Shown: positions 8,839-16,140 of the stretch, one piece after another
How the letters are laid out: each line of letters begins with the position of its first letter
Numbering within the stretch: position 1 is the first letter of the stretch
Source of the DNA: a virus
Length of the DNA: 50,485 nt
Strand: one strand, 5' to 3'
Virus record (IMG/VR): IMGVR_UViG_3300031566_000058
Coordinates: 1-50,485 of that record
Program-made: the position numbers and the translations under genes
Notes under the pieces: model-generated
What the model was told of the DNA's origin: nothing
What the model saw: only the letters and a program-made list of their open reading frames with translations
Database searches by the model: none

Positions 8839-8883
8839 AACTCACCGTCTCTTTCTTAATTAAGACCTGTCGAATATACCATC

Positions 8884-9057
8884 TTAGCGATTATAGTACT
8901 CATTTGAAATATTTGCCTCTCCATCTGAATCGAACCAAGTTTTCATTTCTTTATTTGATTCAGTATCTATGTCTATAGAGTTAATTATTGTATCATCCGA
9001 GATGCCTTGTTTTTCTACATATTTTTTTAATTCGCCCCACTTTTTTATCTTTTCCAT
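8884..9057 (-). CDS. Small hypothetical protein, 57 aa
   Basis: Read directly from the sequence: ATG 9057-9055 preceded by AGAAGGTGAAAA, ending TAA at 8886-8884. The protein begins MEKIKKWGELKKYVEKQGIS and is acidic afterwards. It starts six bases after the stop of the 9061-9264 gene. Codon pattern and a good ribosome-binding site support it. No known family. Confidence 0.6.
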   Translation of the reverse strand: MEKIKKWGELKKYVEKQGISDDTIINSIDIDTESNKEMKTWFDSDGEANISNEYYNR

Positions 9058-9060
9058 TTT

Positions 9061-9264
9061 TCACCTTCTCTTTCTATCCCAATGCAGCCCCCGATTTCTA
9101 CCCATATACCCGGCAAGTATTATAAGAGGCCGTCGAGACAAAATCCAGCGGCAAGGCTTTTTTTCTTCTGCCGGCCAATACAGCAAACAATACCAATATT
9201 GCCCCGTATGTTCAAACCAACACCATCCGTAAACTCCGCCGAGCATTTCCAATAGTTCGTGCAT
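9061..9264 (-). CDS. Small Trp/Tyr-rich hypothetical protein
   Basis: 67 aa from ATG 9264 with AGGA seven bases upstream. A longer frame reaching 9366 runs back into a pentamer repeat array and is unlikely to be translated from there. The protein is rich in Trp and Tyr (GWCWFEHTGQYWYCLLYW) with a basic tail. Function unknown; moderate confidence. Confidence 0.5.
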   Translation of the reverse strand: MHELLEMLGGVYGWCWFEHTGQYWYCLLYWPAEEKKPCRWILSRRPLIILAGYMGRNRGLHWDRKRR

Positions 9265-9326
9265 ATCGAGAATCCTAAAAATGGAGAGCCGGATTGACCG
9301 ACTCCCCAAATTGAAAAAACTATTCT

Positions 9327-9515
9327 GTCTCGTCTCGTAGCGTCGCGTCTCATCGAATCTCATCATGTCCTGTCCAGTCAGGTCTTGTCTCGTTTATTTC
9401 GTTTTCTACGCCCTCAATAAAAAAAAGCTTGTCTTGTCATGTCGGGTCTTGTCGTATCGAGTCGCGTCCAGTCAGGTCCAGTCCTGTCCTGTCTCGTCAT
9501 GTCGGGTCCCGTCAA
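9327..9515. repeat. Degenerate pentanucleotide (GTCNN) element, copy 1
   Basis: Two arrays (9327-9395 and 9431-9515) in which almost every fifth triplet is GTC on the plus strand (GAC on the minus strand) and the next two bases vary freely. A 24-base block at 9381-9404 bridges the arrays and is repeated exactly at 10200-10223. The second array starts at the TGA stop of the 9512-10075 gene, the stop itself being part of the first TGAC. No CDS explains it. Confidence 0.9.
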
Positions 9516-10075
9516 GATTTATTCCATGACATTTCGACCACTTCGAATCGGCCAAAAAATCCATTATTCCGAGGTCTGGAAAATCCTATACCGATGAATT
9601 TCCCCGCCTGTTCCAGTACATACCTAAAAACATCTTTTGTGATAGTTTCGTCAAAAACGTAGAATGTCACAGTGGCTTCCCATTGCTGCGTGATAGGAAA
9701 GCACTTTTCTACTCGCTTAGACCCGCCACGCTTGCCGTCGGCAGGAACAAACAGCCATAGTGGTTGCATTTTGTCTATGTGAATTCCAAGAGGCACTATC
9801 TCAGAGACCATAACTCCGGCCTCAAAATGCTTTGTGTATGTGGCCTTACCTTTGCCTGGTATTTGAATTGAGAGATATTTAGCCGCCTCCGATAAGCAGT
9901 TCTTGAAAGCCGACGGTGGGATAAAGACCATCCCTTTGTCATCGGTATGGCAGCGGTTCTTCCATGTGCGTTTTTCGTAATCCGCCGCGCTTTCCTTTTC
10001 GAGCTTTTCCGTGTTATGATACCTGCTCTGCCCATACGGGCTTGCTGATTTGAGTTTTGCTTTTACTGTAATCAT
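9512..10075 (-). CDS. Hypothetical phage protein flanked by pentamer arrays
   Basis: 187 aa, ATG with GAAAGGAA upstream. Basic N-terminal half (KAKLKSASPYGQSRYH, KRTWKNRCHTDDKGM) and beta-rich C-terminal half (TVTFYVFDETITKDVFRYVL, IGIGFSRPRNNGFFGRFEV). The Gly-rich ending recalls RAMP-like or RNA-binding folds, but I do not assign it. The gene sits exactly between two copies of the GACNN repeat element, which may have moved or duplicated with it. Confidence 0.7.
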   Translation of the reverse strand: MITVKAKLKSASPYGQSRYHNTEKLEKESAADYEKRTWKNRCHTDDKGMVFIPPSAFKNCLSEAAKYLSIQIPGKGKATYTKHFEAGVMVSEIVPLGIHIDKMQPLWLFVPADGKRGGSKRVEKCFPITQQWEATVTFYVFDETITKDVFRYVLEQAGKFIGIGFSRPRNNGFFGRFEVVEMSWNKS

Positions 10076-10125
10076 TATTCTTTCCTTTCTTAAATAAAAA
10101 TGTGTTGTCTTGAATAAAAATTCCT

Positions 10126-10332
10126 GTCTTGTCTTGTCGGGTCGCGTCTCGTCAAGTCCCGTCTGGTCCCATCCTGTCTATTCAGGTCTAGTCTGGTTCG
10201 GTCTTGTCTCGTTTATTTCGTTTCACCTCCTAAACTCGTCTTGTCTTGTCGGGTCGCGTCTTGTCGGGTTATGTCAAGTCCTGTCAAATCCCGTCCAGTC
10301 GAGTCGGGTCGAGTCACGTCCTGTCAAGTTGT
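10126..10332. repeat. Degenerate pentanucleotide (GTCNN) element, copy 2
   Basis: Same design as copy 1: arrays 10126-10216 and 10238-10332 around the shared 24-base block at 10200-10223. On the minus strand the unit is GACNN. The array begins at the TGA stop of the 10324-10845 gene. The fifth-base periodicity is not codon-based (15-base reading cycle), so it is not a protein repeat. This is the largest content of the 10076-10323 gap. Confidence 0.9.
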
Positions 10333-10845
10333 CTTATGTCCGTTTTGAAACAATTTAAGTGTCTGCTGAGTTGGCAATTCCAGTATATTATGCTCCTGGA
10401 TATACGCGGTTAATTGTTTTGGTGTTTGGCGTCTTGTGAACAGGGCCGTCGCTCCCAGCTTACTGAGTTCCACGGCCAAAGGAAGTGTTTGTTCCGGCGT
10501 CAGTTCCTTTCCTGCAATCGCATTGAGAAGTCTCTTTCTGTGTTTTTGAGAGTGACGATGCAAGTGAGCATTTGTTTTTCCGCCAATGCCGGCGTAATCA
10601 GTAGTCACTCGAAGCCCTTCGTTCATTACGGCCTCAATCACAATCTGAAAATCCTTCTCAATTCTTTTGCGGGCCGTGCTTAATAATCCGCGAGCATCCA
10701 TTTGAACATTCCGCCCGATGCTTGCCGATAATTCCTCGTAGCTGATTTCGGTTTTCTTGTTCTTTATAAATTTACTTTCCAAGACATTGTAAAGAATTCT
10801 TGTGTCCGTGTGCATTTCAGCGATTGTAATTCGTCTTGTTTCCAT
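10324..10845 (-). CDS. Hypothetical protein with possible winged-helix N-terminus
   Basis: 173 aa, ATG preceded by AAAGGAA. Residues about 5-60 are helical and arranged like a winged helix (ISYEELSASIGRNVQMDARGLL). The middle is basic (HLHRHSQKHRKRLLNAI). It may bind DNA. It precedes the repeat element, whose array starts at its stop codon. No family recognised. Confidence 0.65.
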   Translation of the reverse strand: METRRITIAEMHTDTRILYNVLESKFIKNKKTEISYEELSASIGRNVQMDARGLLSTARKRIEKDFQIVIEAVMNEGLRVTTDYAGIGGKTNAHLHRHSQKHRKRLLNAIAGKELTPEQTLPLAVELSKLGATALFTRRQTPKQLTAYIQEHNILELPTQQTLKLFQNGHKTT

Positions 10846-10868
10846 AACTGATTCCTTTCTTAAATTTA

Positions 10869-11219
10869 TTAAATCGCTTCACGTTCAAGTCTTGTGAGAA
10901 TATCGCTCATATCAACGTCGCCGAAAACCTGCCGATCACTCCTGTTCATGTAATATTTAATCATCCTCGCGTGCCAGTCCTTTTTGTTTCTTTTTCTCAG
11001 CTTGTCTACGACCATTTGAGCGAACTTATGAGGCATGGACACGGCCACGACGGGCTCGTTTAAGTCGAGCCTGAATATTTCAACCAGAAGCTGGTGGTGA
11101 GTTTTGCACAGATTATTGATCCGTAACTGCAAAAAATCCTCCGCCTCTTTCCTGCCCTGGAGCCGGGCAGCAAGAACGTCCTCCGCCGTGTACGTCTTTT
11201 TAACATTAGCATTTGCCAA
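10869..11219 (-). CDS. Hypothetical protein
   Basis: 116 aa from a TTG at 11219 that has AGGGAAG in front and overlaps the upstream gene little; a GTG at 11252 would give 127 aa. Helical and basic (HKFAQMVVDKLRKRNKKDWHA), with an acidic end (FGDVDMSDILTRLEREAI). No known domain. Start uncertain. Confidence 0.6.
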   Translation of the reverse strand: MANANVKKTYTAEDVLAARLQGRKEAEDFLQLRINNLCKTHHQLLVEIFRLDLNEPVVAVSMPHKFAQMVVDKLRKRNKKDWHARMIKYYMNRSDRQVFGDVDMSDILTRLEREAI

Positions 11220-11568
11220 GAAGCACTTCCCTGTTAACGCCGCCCTTCGCACTCATTGCCATATCGACGGCCTTCTCGATCGCTTTGTGAATCCAGATGA
11301 AAGAATTCCTGTTGCCGTCGAGCACCAAAATCGAATTGAGCATAAATATCTGCTCCCAGGTCAGGTCCAGCAACGATATGGTTTTGCCTTTCCAGTCAAT
11401 TGCCCAATGACATGACAGTCGCAGCTCTGTTGCAATTTCTTCAACCGCACCTTTGCCTCGCAACCTGGCAAGGCTGATGAACTCTGCGAACTGCATAAAC
11501 TGGCCGAAGCTGAACCCGCAAAACGAAATAAGCTCAAGCTCATGTTCGTTGTCAACTTTCACTTGCAT
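11206..11568 (-). CDS. Hypothetical protein
   Basis: 120 aa, ATG with GGAGAAAAA upstream. Mixed alpha/beta composition with hydrophobic stretches (ELISFCGFSFGQFMQFAEF) but no clear transmembrane segment. Overlaps both neighbours slightly, so part of a coupled operon. Unknown function. Confidence 0.62.
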   Translation of the reverse strand: MQVKVDNEHELELISFCGFSFGQFMQFAEFISLARLRGKGAVEEIATELRLSCHWAIDWKGKTISLLDLTWEQIFMLNSILVLDGNRNSFIWIHKAIEKAVDMAMSAKGGVNREVLLGKC

Positions 11569-11941
11569 GATTTTTTTCTCCTTTCAGGGCTTCACTCACT
11601 ATACCCTTAATACCGTCTAAAACATGCCGCATGTTATCAGCAGAGATTGCGTCAAGAGTCATGCCTGAAGCTTTCAAAACCTCAGCAGCCTTCTTTAGAT
11701 CAGGCTTCGGGAAAATATCAAGAGGATAGGCTTGGGCCCAAGTGTCAATATGTTCTAATGCCTCTCTCAGCGTGGAAATCTCGGCTTGGAGTTTTTCCTT
11801 TGATCGTTCCATTTCGGTCTCAAGAAGCCCAAAGACTTTTGTAAACGATTCTTCAATCATCCTGCCGTAACCGAGCGGCTGCATCCGGTGTGTTTTTCTC
11901 ATATCATGCAGCAATTCAATCACTTCATGTACTCTGCTCAT
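11552..11941 (-). CDS. Coiled-coil hypothetical protein
   Basis: 129 aa, ATG with GAAAGGACG upstream. Residues about 38-65 (METEMERSKEKLQAEISTLR region) form a coiled coil; the C-terminal part is helical. First of three coupled small genes leading toward the repeat elements. No domain recognised. Confidence 0.62.
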   Translation of the reverse strand: MSRVHEVIELLHDMRKTHRMQPLGYGRMIEESFTKVFGLLETEMERSKEKLQAEISTLREALEHIDTWAQAYPLDIFPKPDLKKAAEVLKASGMTLDAISADNMRHVLDGIKGIVSEALKGEKNHASES

Positions 11942-11954
11942 TTGTCACGTCCTT

Positions 11955-12728
11955 TCAGTGAACCCTCGAACTCGGAATCAAAGGCTGCTTTCTGCGAACA
12001 TTAACACTAAGACCAATAACCGATTGTTTGCGTTTTACGCCCAGATACCTTCCCCACTTACGCTGCAAATAATCAAGGTCATCTTTATCGTTTCTCGCTG
12101 TTCTAAACTGAGTCAGCCCGCCCTTGTTGCCCCTTTTTTCCCCGACCCATACATAACGCTGATCTGACCAGATAATTCTGTGCCTCATTATGCTTGACAA
12201 GCACAAATCCAAATCCTCTTTGACGAACTGATGCTCATCGAAGCGAAGGTCGCGGCCAATTATCCCCCAACCCTGGTCAATCCACGTCACCATCCTGAAT
12301 GGATTGTTTTCATTGAATCCGACCGGCTTGTGATTCATTCCGAATCCAAACAATTTAGCCCCGGCGTCTCTTGCGCAGATATAAAGATTATCAATTATCT
12401 GCTCCACCAGGACCGGATCGAAAATAAACATGCCCTTCTCGTGAGTCATAACGTGGACAGATTCAAGATCATCATCCGCCATGAACAACGCTTCCTCGTC
12501 GAACCTGTCAAGTATCCAGTTTCTTATCTTTGGCATACCGAGAAGCGATGCGGGTATTTCAACTATTTCAGACACCAAGCCTTTCAGGTGGTCGTATTTT
12601 TCTCTTTCCTCATCTGTAACCACAAGCGTTGCGTTAGGTATCAGATTTGGCGTTGTGATCGTGTCCCACCTTCCCCGGCTCAGAATCACTTTTCTCATTG
12701 AAAAATTCTTGTAAAAAGCGTGCTCCAT
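11955..12728 (-). CDS. Glycosyltransferase-like protein (TET-associated type)
   Basis: 257 aa, ATG with GGGAG upstream inside the ParB-domain gene end. An N-terminal strand and loop (VILSRGRWDTITTPNLIPNA), then IRNWILDRFDEEALFMADDDLES with a DDD metal-binding motif at 85-87, fits GT-A-type glycosyltransferases known as TET-associated glycosyltransferases in phages, thought to glycosylate modified bases. No TET oxygenase is seen in this window, so a DNA substrate is an inference. It forms a unit with the ParB-domain gene, overlapping it by about 95 bases. Confidence 0.65.
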   Translation of the reverse strand: MEHAFYKNFSMRKVILSRGRWDTITTPNLIPNATLVVTDEEREKYDHLKGLVSEIVEIPASLLGMPKIRNWILDRFDEEALFMADDDLESVHVMTHEKGMFIFDPVLVEQIIDNLYICARDAGAKLFGFGMNHKPVGFNENNPFRMVTWIDQGWGIIGRDLRFDEHQFVKEDLDLCLSSIMRHRIIWSDQRYVWVGEKRGNKGGLTQFRTARNDKDDLDYLQRKWGRYLGVKRKQSVIGLSVNVRRKQPLIPSSRVH

Positions 12729-13353
12729 CGATTACTCTCCCAAGACCGATCTTCTTTTTTCCAACGACATTGCCATACTTCACGTCCGTTATTCCGAATT
12801 TCTGCAAGGCCTTAACCCAGTCATAATCATTCTTGAAAACAAGAACGATATAGTCGTAATGTTCATGAGGATATATCTCCATTTCAGGGATTTCATCCTC
12901 TTTTGTCACTTTGGGCAGATTAGCACTATTCAATATATCATGAAGGTCTTTCGGATTGTAGCCTGCCAGAATTGTATTTACATTTTTTGCTCTCAGCCTT
13001 TCCAGTATCGCTGCTTCCTTGTTTTTGTCCATGTGCGACAGCTCTGGTATTTTGTTGTCACCTAACAATTGCAGCAATTCATCTTCCTCGTTGTCGTAAT
13101 CCTGAAAATCAACCGGCACTGATTCAAGACCGAGACGTTTTGCCGCCAGCCACCTTGCATGGCCGGAAACGATAAACCCCGACCTGTTGCTGGATGTTAT
13201 AGGATATCTCCACCCGACCGATCGTATGAGGTCTGCCAGCATACTGACTTGAGTTTCGCTATGCTTGTTAGGATTGTCCGGGTGTGGGACAAGTGACTCC
13301 GTCAATACAATTTTGCTGTAAGAGCATTTTATTTTAAGTTCCGACATATCCAT
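12634..13353 (-). CDS. ParB N-terminal-domain protein
   Basis: 239 aa. Residues about 18-90 show the ParB/Srx fold signature: VPHPDNPNKHSETQVSMLAD, then SGFIVSGHARWLAAKRLGLE with the GHAR motif (about 64-67). This domain in phages acts as a nuclease or CTP/ATP-binding module and is often linked to DNA modification genes. The C-terminal half is not recognised. It overlaps the RarA-C-like gene by 20 bases and the glycosyltransferase-like gene downstream, all behind the promoter at 13940-13968. Confidence 0.8.
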   Translation of the reverse strand: MDMSELKIKCSYSKIVLTESLVPHPDNPNKHSETQVSMLADLIRSVGWRYPITSSNRSGFIVSGHARWLAAKRLGLESVPVDFQDYDNEEDELLQLLGDNKIPELSHMDKNKEAAILERLRAKNVNTILAGYNPKDLHDILNSANLPKVTKEDEIPEMEIYPHEHYDYIVLVFKNDYDWVKALQKFGITDVKYGNVVGKKKIGLGRVIDGARFLQEFFNEKSDSEPGKVGHDHNAKSDT

Positions 13354-13897
13354 CGAACAGACCTTTCTCTCTCGGGCTCAAAGCCTCGAACTCTTCCTTC
13401 AGAAAATCTTCTTTTGTCTTACCCATCGCCTTGCCCTTGATAGTATGGCAATCAAAAGCATATCCCGGTATTTCCTTTTTTTCGGCTTCCGTCAGCGACT
13501 TTATCATCTTTTCAACCTTCGCATTATTTATTTTGTTCCTGTCGTAAACGAAGATTATAAGATGATCCGAGTCCCTGCACTTCTTTGCCTGTGCCAACAG
13601 GATCGCAGCCTTAGCCAAAAACAATCTACCCTCCGGCTTGTCCAGTTTTTTTGCTCCCTGGTTGACGTGCATAAACGCCTTATGAAGTGCCATGACTTCC
13701 TGCGTGACACAGCCCGCTATATCTTCTGCCGATATTACCAGCAGTCGTTTCCAGCAGTATCTGACGTATCCGCTCGCCTCCAGCTCTAAAGCAAAATAAC
13801 CAGCCAGCTCAGCATCGCCCCTGCGGATTGATTTCTGCAAAGCCGACGCAACATCGAAAAGACTATAACCTCTTTTTGTGAACATTCTGTAACCCAT
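13334..13897 (-). CDS. Stand-alone RarA/MgsA C-terminal-domain protein
   Basis: 187 aa, ATG with AAGGAGC. Residues about 18-60 (SALQKSIRRGDAELAGYFAL, then RYCWKRLLVISAEDIAG) match the helical domain that follows the AAA+ module in RarA/MgsA clamp-loader-like ATPases, but no AAA+ module precedes it. The C-terminal part is Lys-rich. First gene after the promoter at 13940-13968. A clamp-loader-type N-terminal stump exists far away at 33499-33615. Role probably in replication or fork repair, by analogy. Confidence 0.7.
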   Translation of the reverse strand: MGYRMFTKRGYSLFDVASALQKSIRRGDAELAGYFALELEASGYVRYCWKRLLVISAEDIAGCVTQEVMALHKAFMHVNQGAKKLDKPEGRLFLAKAAILLAQAKKCRDSDHLIIFVYDRNKINNAKVEKMIKSLTEAEKKEIPGYAFDCHTIKGKAMGKTKEDFLKEEFEALSPREKGLFDGYVGT

Positions 13898-13939
13898 AAT
13901 TTAAGCTCCTTATAAATAATTATATTTATTTCTATTGTA

Positions 13940-13968
13940 AGTATAGCATTTGCAACCACTTACGTCAA
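13940..13968 (-). promoter_or_regulatory. Sigma70-type promoter for the 13897-to-left operon
   Basis: On the minus strand TTGACG (13968-13963), a 17-base spacer and TATACT (13945-13940). It lies in the AT-rich gap upstream of ATG 13897. Close to consensus and well placed, so probably the early promoter for the RarA-C, ParB and glycosyltransferase genes and those beyond. Confidence 0.75.
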
Positions 13969-14008
13969 GAATAAAATATAATTTTTTCATAATTTTTTAT
14001 GGGAATTT

Positions 14009-14203
14009 TTATGTTTCCAGCGTTTCAAACGAAAAATTGCAGCAATTCAGCGAGCACGCCATGCCGTTTTTATCCTCAACCATAACTATTCTGCTATTGG
14101 ACTCGATGCAAACAAACGGATATCCAACATGCTCTTTGCCCGGCTTATCGACTGATAAGAACGCACTGAATCTGTCATGTTTACGCGGTGTATATTTTTT
14201 CAT
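14009..14203 (-). CDS. Small hypothetical protein
   Basis: 64 aa, ATG with AAAGGAATTG upstream. Basic start, then beta-rich (YPFVCIESNSRIVMVEDKNG) with two Cys near the end. It reads toward the promoter region at 13940. No family recognised. Confidence 0.6.
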   Translation of the reverse strand: MKKYTPRKHDRFSAFLSVDKPGKEHVGYPFVCIESNSRIVMVEDKNGMACSLNCCNFSFETLET

Positions 14204-14289
14204 TTTTCAATTCCTTTTAGAATGGCCCGCCCGCGAAGGAGGGTGAGAAACGAGCGGGCCAACGCTTAAGATCATTCATTACTGCTCGG

Positions 14290-14505
14290 CTACTCAGGCT
14301 GTTCTGCTGTATCGCTCTCTTTTGCGCCAGCAGCTTTGTCCCAATTAGCTACAGATTCAGCCACCTGCAGGCGTGCCTGTTCGATTTCAGCATCGGTGAT
14401 TTCCTCACCGGCAAGCACCCGTTTCGCAATGTCGGCTATTTCTTTTGCGACACCAACGCCTTCGGCCACTAATTTCAAAATGAGTAAGATTGATATCGTG
14501 CTCAT
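14290..14505 (-). CDS. Small helical protein downstream of holin ORF
   Basis: 71 aa, ATG overlapping the holin ORF stop by four bases (ATGA). A hydrophobic N-terminal segment (ISILLILKLVAEGVGVAKEIA) could be a membrane anchor or signal; the rest is acidic and helical. Probably part of the lysis cassette by coupling. Function unknown. Confidence 0.6.
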   Translation of the reverse strand: MSTISILLILKLVAEGVGVAKEIADIAKRVLAGEEITDAEIEQARLQVAESVANWDKAAGAKESDTAEQPE

Positions 14506-15137
14506 AATCCACTTCCTTTCTGAATGTTGTAATCGATTAACTTTTCAAGGACCGTTTGAAACAAACCGATCACGCTCGGACTATCCCTGCCGGCCTTTAT
14601 CGCCGTTTCCCATTCAAGTAAACACTGTTGGCCCTGGTGTATCAGTATTGTCAACTGCTCTGTTTCTTCCGGGCTGAATTTTCCCGATATCTGCAATGCC
14701 GTCAGCGTGTCCACTGTTGCTGAAAACGTTTTCTGTGAAGCCAGCAGATCGGCTTTCGGATTCTCCGCCCAAATACAGCCGGAAGCCAGCAGGAGTAAAC
14801 ACAACAGCAGGACCATAGAATTATTAGTCACCTGCTTTCCGTTTCTCACGTTTGCCATGCCTTTGAACAGATCATAGCCGCCGCCGGCAGACAGTCCGAT
14901 CAACACACCAGCCATAAGCCAGCTCTCGATACCCGCCAACCAGAAGCTCATAACAGCCAGCCCTATCCCGAGCAGCGGGAAAAGGGGCTTCCTTACTTCC
15001 GGCGTGATAATCTTCCAATTCCCGATAATCGCCTTGATGAACTCGACGGCCAGGGCGATCGGCACGGCCATTGCCATCATCAACGGCGTAACAGTAATAT
15101 CCATTCCACCAAAACTCTGATTCATTTCCGCAAGCAT
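14502..15137 (-). CDS. Holin-like protein fused in frame to a lipoprotein
   Basis: 211 aa, ATG with AAGGAG. Residues 17-38, 52-72 and 74-88 are hydrophobic and fit a multi-span holin. From residue 103 a second unit starts: a GTG codon (14831) or ATG (14816), a hydrophobic run MVLLLCLLLLASGC with lipobox LASGC (C121) and a helical domain of about 85 residues, like a secreted lipoprotein or o-spanin. AGCAGGTGA before ATG 14816 could start it separately. Either one bifunctional protein or two products from one frame. Confidence 0.7.
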   Translation of the reverse strand: MLAEMNQSFGGMDITVTPLMMAMAVPIALAVEFIKAIIGNWKIITPEVRKPLFPLLGIGLAVMSFWLAGIESWLMAGVLIGLSAGGGYDLFKGMANVRNGKQVTNNSMVLLLCLLLLASGCIWAENPKADLLASQKTFSATVDTLTALQISGKFSPEETEQLTILIHQGQQCLLEWETAIKAGRDSPSVIGLFQTVLEKLIDYNIQKGSGL

Positions 15138-15176
15138 TTTGATTCTCCTTAAAAAAGTTTGGTTAGGTTTTTCTCC

Positions 15177-15506
15177 CTACTTTTTTCCAGACTTTATGTC
15201 TTCCAATAGTTTTTTGCCAATCCGTGAAGCTCTCGTGTTGTCGAAAACACCTTTCGGAGTTTCGCTCCAACACATAGAAGCTTCACCTATGGCTGTCATT
15301 ATCAGTTCTTCCCAGTCGTTTTGTATGTCTAAGGTCACACCATACCAAACCTCCCGTTTGTTGTTGGCAAGCTCAAAAGCGTCGAGACAAGCCATCATGA
15401 ACTCAGCAAGGAGAAAATCTGGAGTATTAGAATCATTCTCTCGGCTTTCGCCATTGATTAACTTCGCTATCCCTTTTTCTAATTCCGTTTTTTTCTCTAT
15501 TGTCAT
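15177..15506 (-). CDS. Hypothetical protein
   Basis: 109 aa from ATG 15506, which has AAGGAG in front; the frame continues upstream through a terminator-like structure and is not likely translated there. Mostly helical with acidic and aromatic residues (EVWYGVTLDIQNDWEELIMT). First gene after the leader at 15532-15660 and just upstream of the holin ORF. No domain recognised. Confidence 0.62.
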   Translation of the reverse strand: MTIEKKTELEKGIAKLINGESRENDSNTPDFLLAEFMMACLDAFELANNKREVWYGVTLDIQNDWEELIMTAIGEASMCWSETPKGVFDNTRASRIGKKLLEDIKSGKK

Positions 15507-15530
15507 TTCGTTTCTCCTTAAACGTTTCGT

Positions 15531-15660
15531 TAAAAAAAATGGCGGCAGGAACAATCCAGCGACAAGCCGGCATAGGGATTAACTTTACCAAGTAAAACTT
15601 TTTATAGCAGTGTCCCCACCGCCGAGGCCCTTAGTCCATTGGTTCACCTCCTTTCGTTAC
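15531..15660 (-). promoter_or_regulatory. Leader with minimal ORF and attenuator-like hairpin
   Basis: Minus strand: GAAAGGAGGTGA (15655-15644) is followed by ATG-GAC-TAA (15639-15631), a start-Asp-stop mini-ORF with a near-perfect ribosome-binding site. Then a long stem (GGCGG.GGGGAC with GTTCCT.CCGCC, 15541-15625) and eight Ts (15539-15532). The arrangement looks like an attenuator or terminator in front of the lysis genes. A GTG in another frame could encode about 20 residues. Function inferred from layout only. Confidence 0.6.
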
Positions 15661-15668
15661 AAAGCTGT

Positions 15669-16100
15669 CTATTCTGCATCTTCAACTTTTTCCTTGCCGT
15701 CAAAATCCAACTCCGGCTCGGCCTCAAGGAACGTTAGTGCGATCTGCTGCTCGCCCCTGATGTAGTTCGTCAACTGCTGGACCTGGCCGGACGAAAACTG
15801 GATGTTGATAATGTCGGGCGCATCGCAGGTCTTACTGATCTTGTAGCCCTTAAGCTTGCCCCTGACCTGAATAGGCGGGAAGTTATTGTCCAGCACTTCC
15901 AGGTTGATAGTGAGCAGGACGTCCCGTTCCTTCTTGACCATGTCGGTGATGATCTCATTCTCCTGCCCCGACAGCGACAGGCTCGTCAAAGAGATTTTGT
16001 CCTGGTGACACCCTATTGTGAGCTGGTTGATTATGGCCGTCGTGGCAATCGACTTGCCCGCGAACGGTAACGCTTGTTCTTGATTCTTCTTCCTTGCCAT
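15669..16100 (-). CDS. Hypothetical phage protein
   Basis: 143 aa, ATG with GAAAGGAAG upstream. Basic start, then alternating strands (LLTINLEVLDNNFPPIQVRG) and an acidic tail. It lies between the RusA gene and the attenuator leader. Composition fits a soluble alpha/beta protein; not recognised. Confidence 0.65.
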   Translation of the reverse strand: MARKKNQEQALPFAGKSIATTAIINQLTIGCHQDKISLTSLSLSGQENEIITDMVKKERDVLLTINLEVLDNNFPPIQVRGKLKGYKISKTCDAPDIINIQFSSGQVQQLTNYIRGEQQIALTFLEAEPELDFDGKEKVEDAE

Positions 16101-16140
16101 GTGACACTTCCTTTCTTTAATTTGGTAATTGGTTAATTAG

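Noticed and set aside
9264-9366. N-terminal extension of the 67-aa gene into the pentamer array
   Set aside because: It translates the repeat into Arg/Glu/Thr runs and lacks a ribosome-binding site; ATG 9264 is better.
9327-10332. CRISPR-like array
   Set aside because: Unit is five bases with two variable bases; no long repeats, spacers or cas genes.
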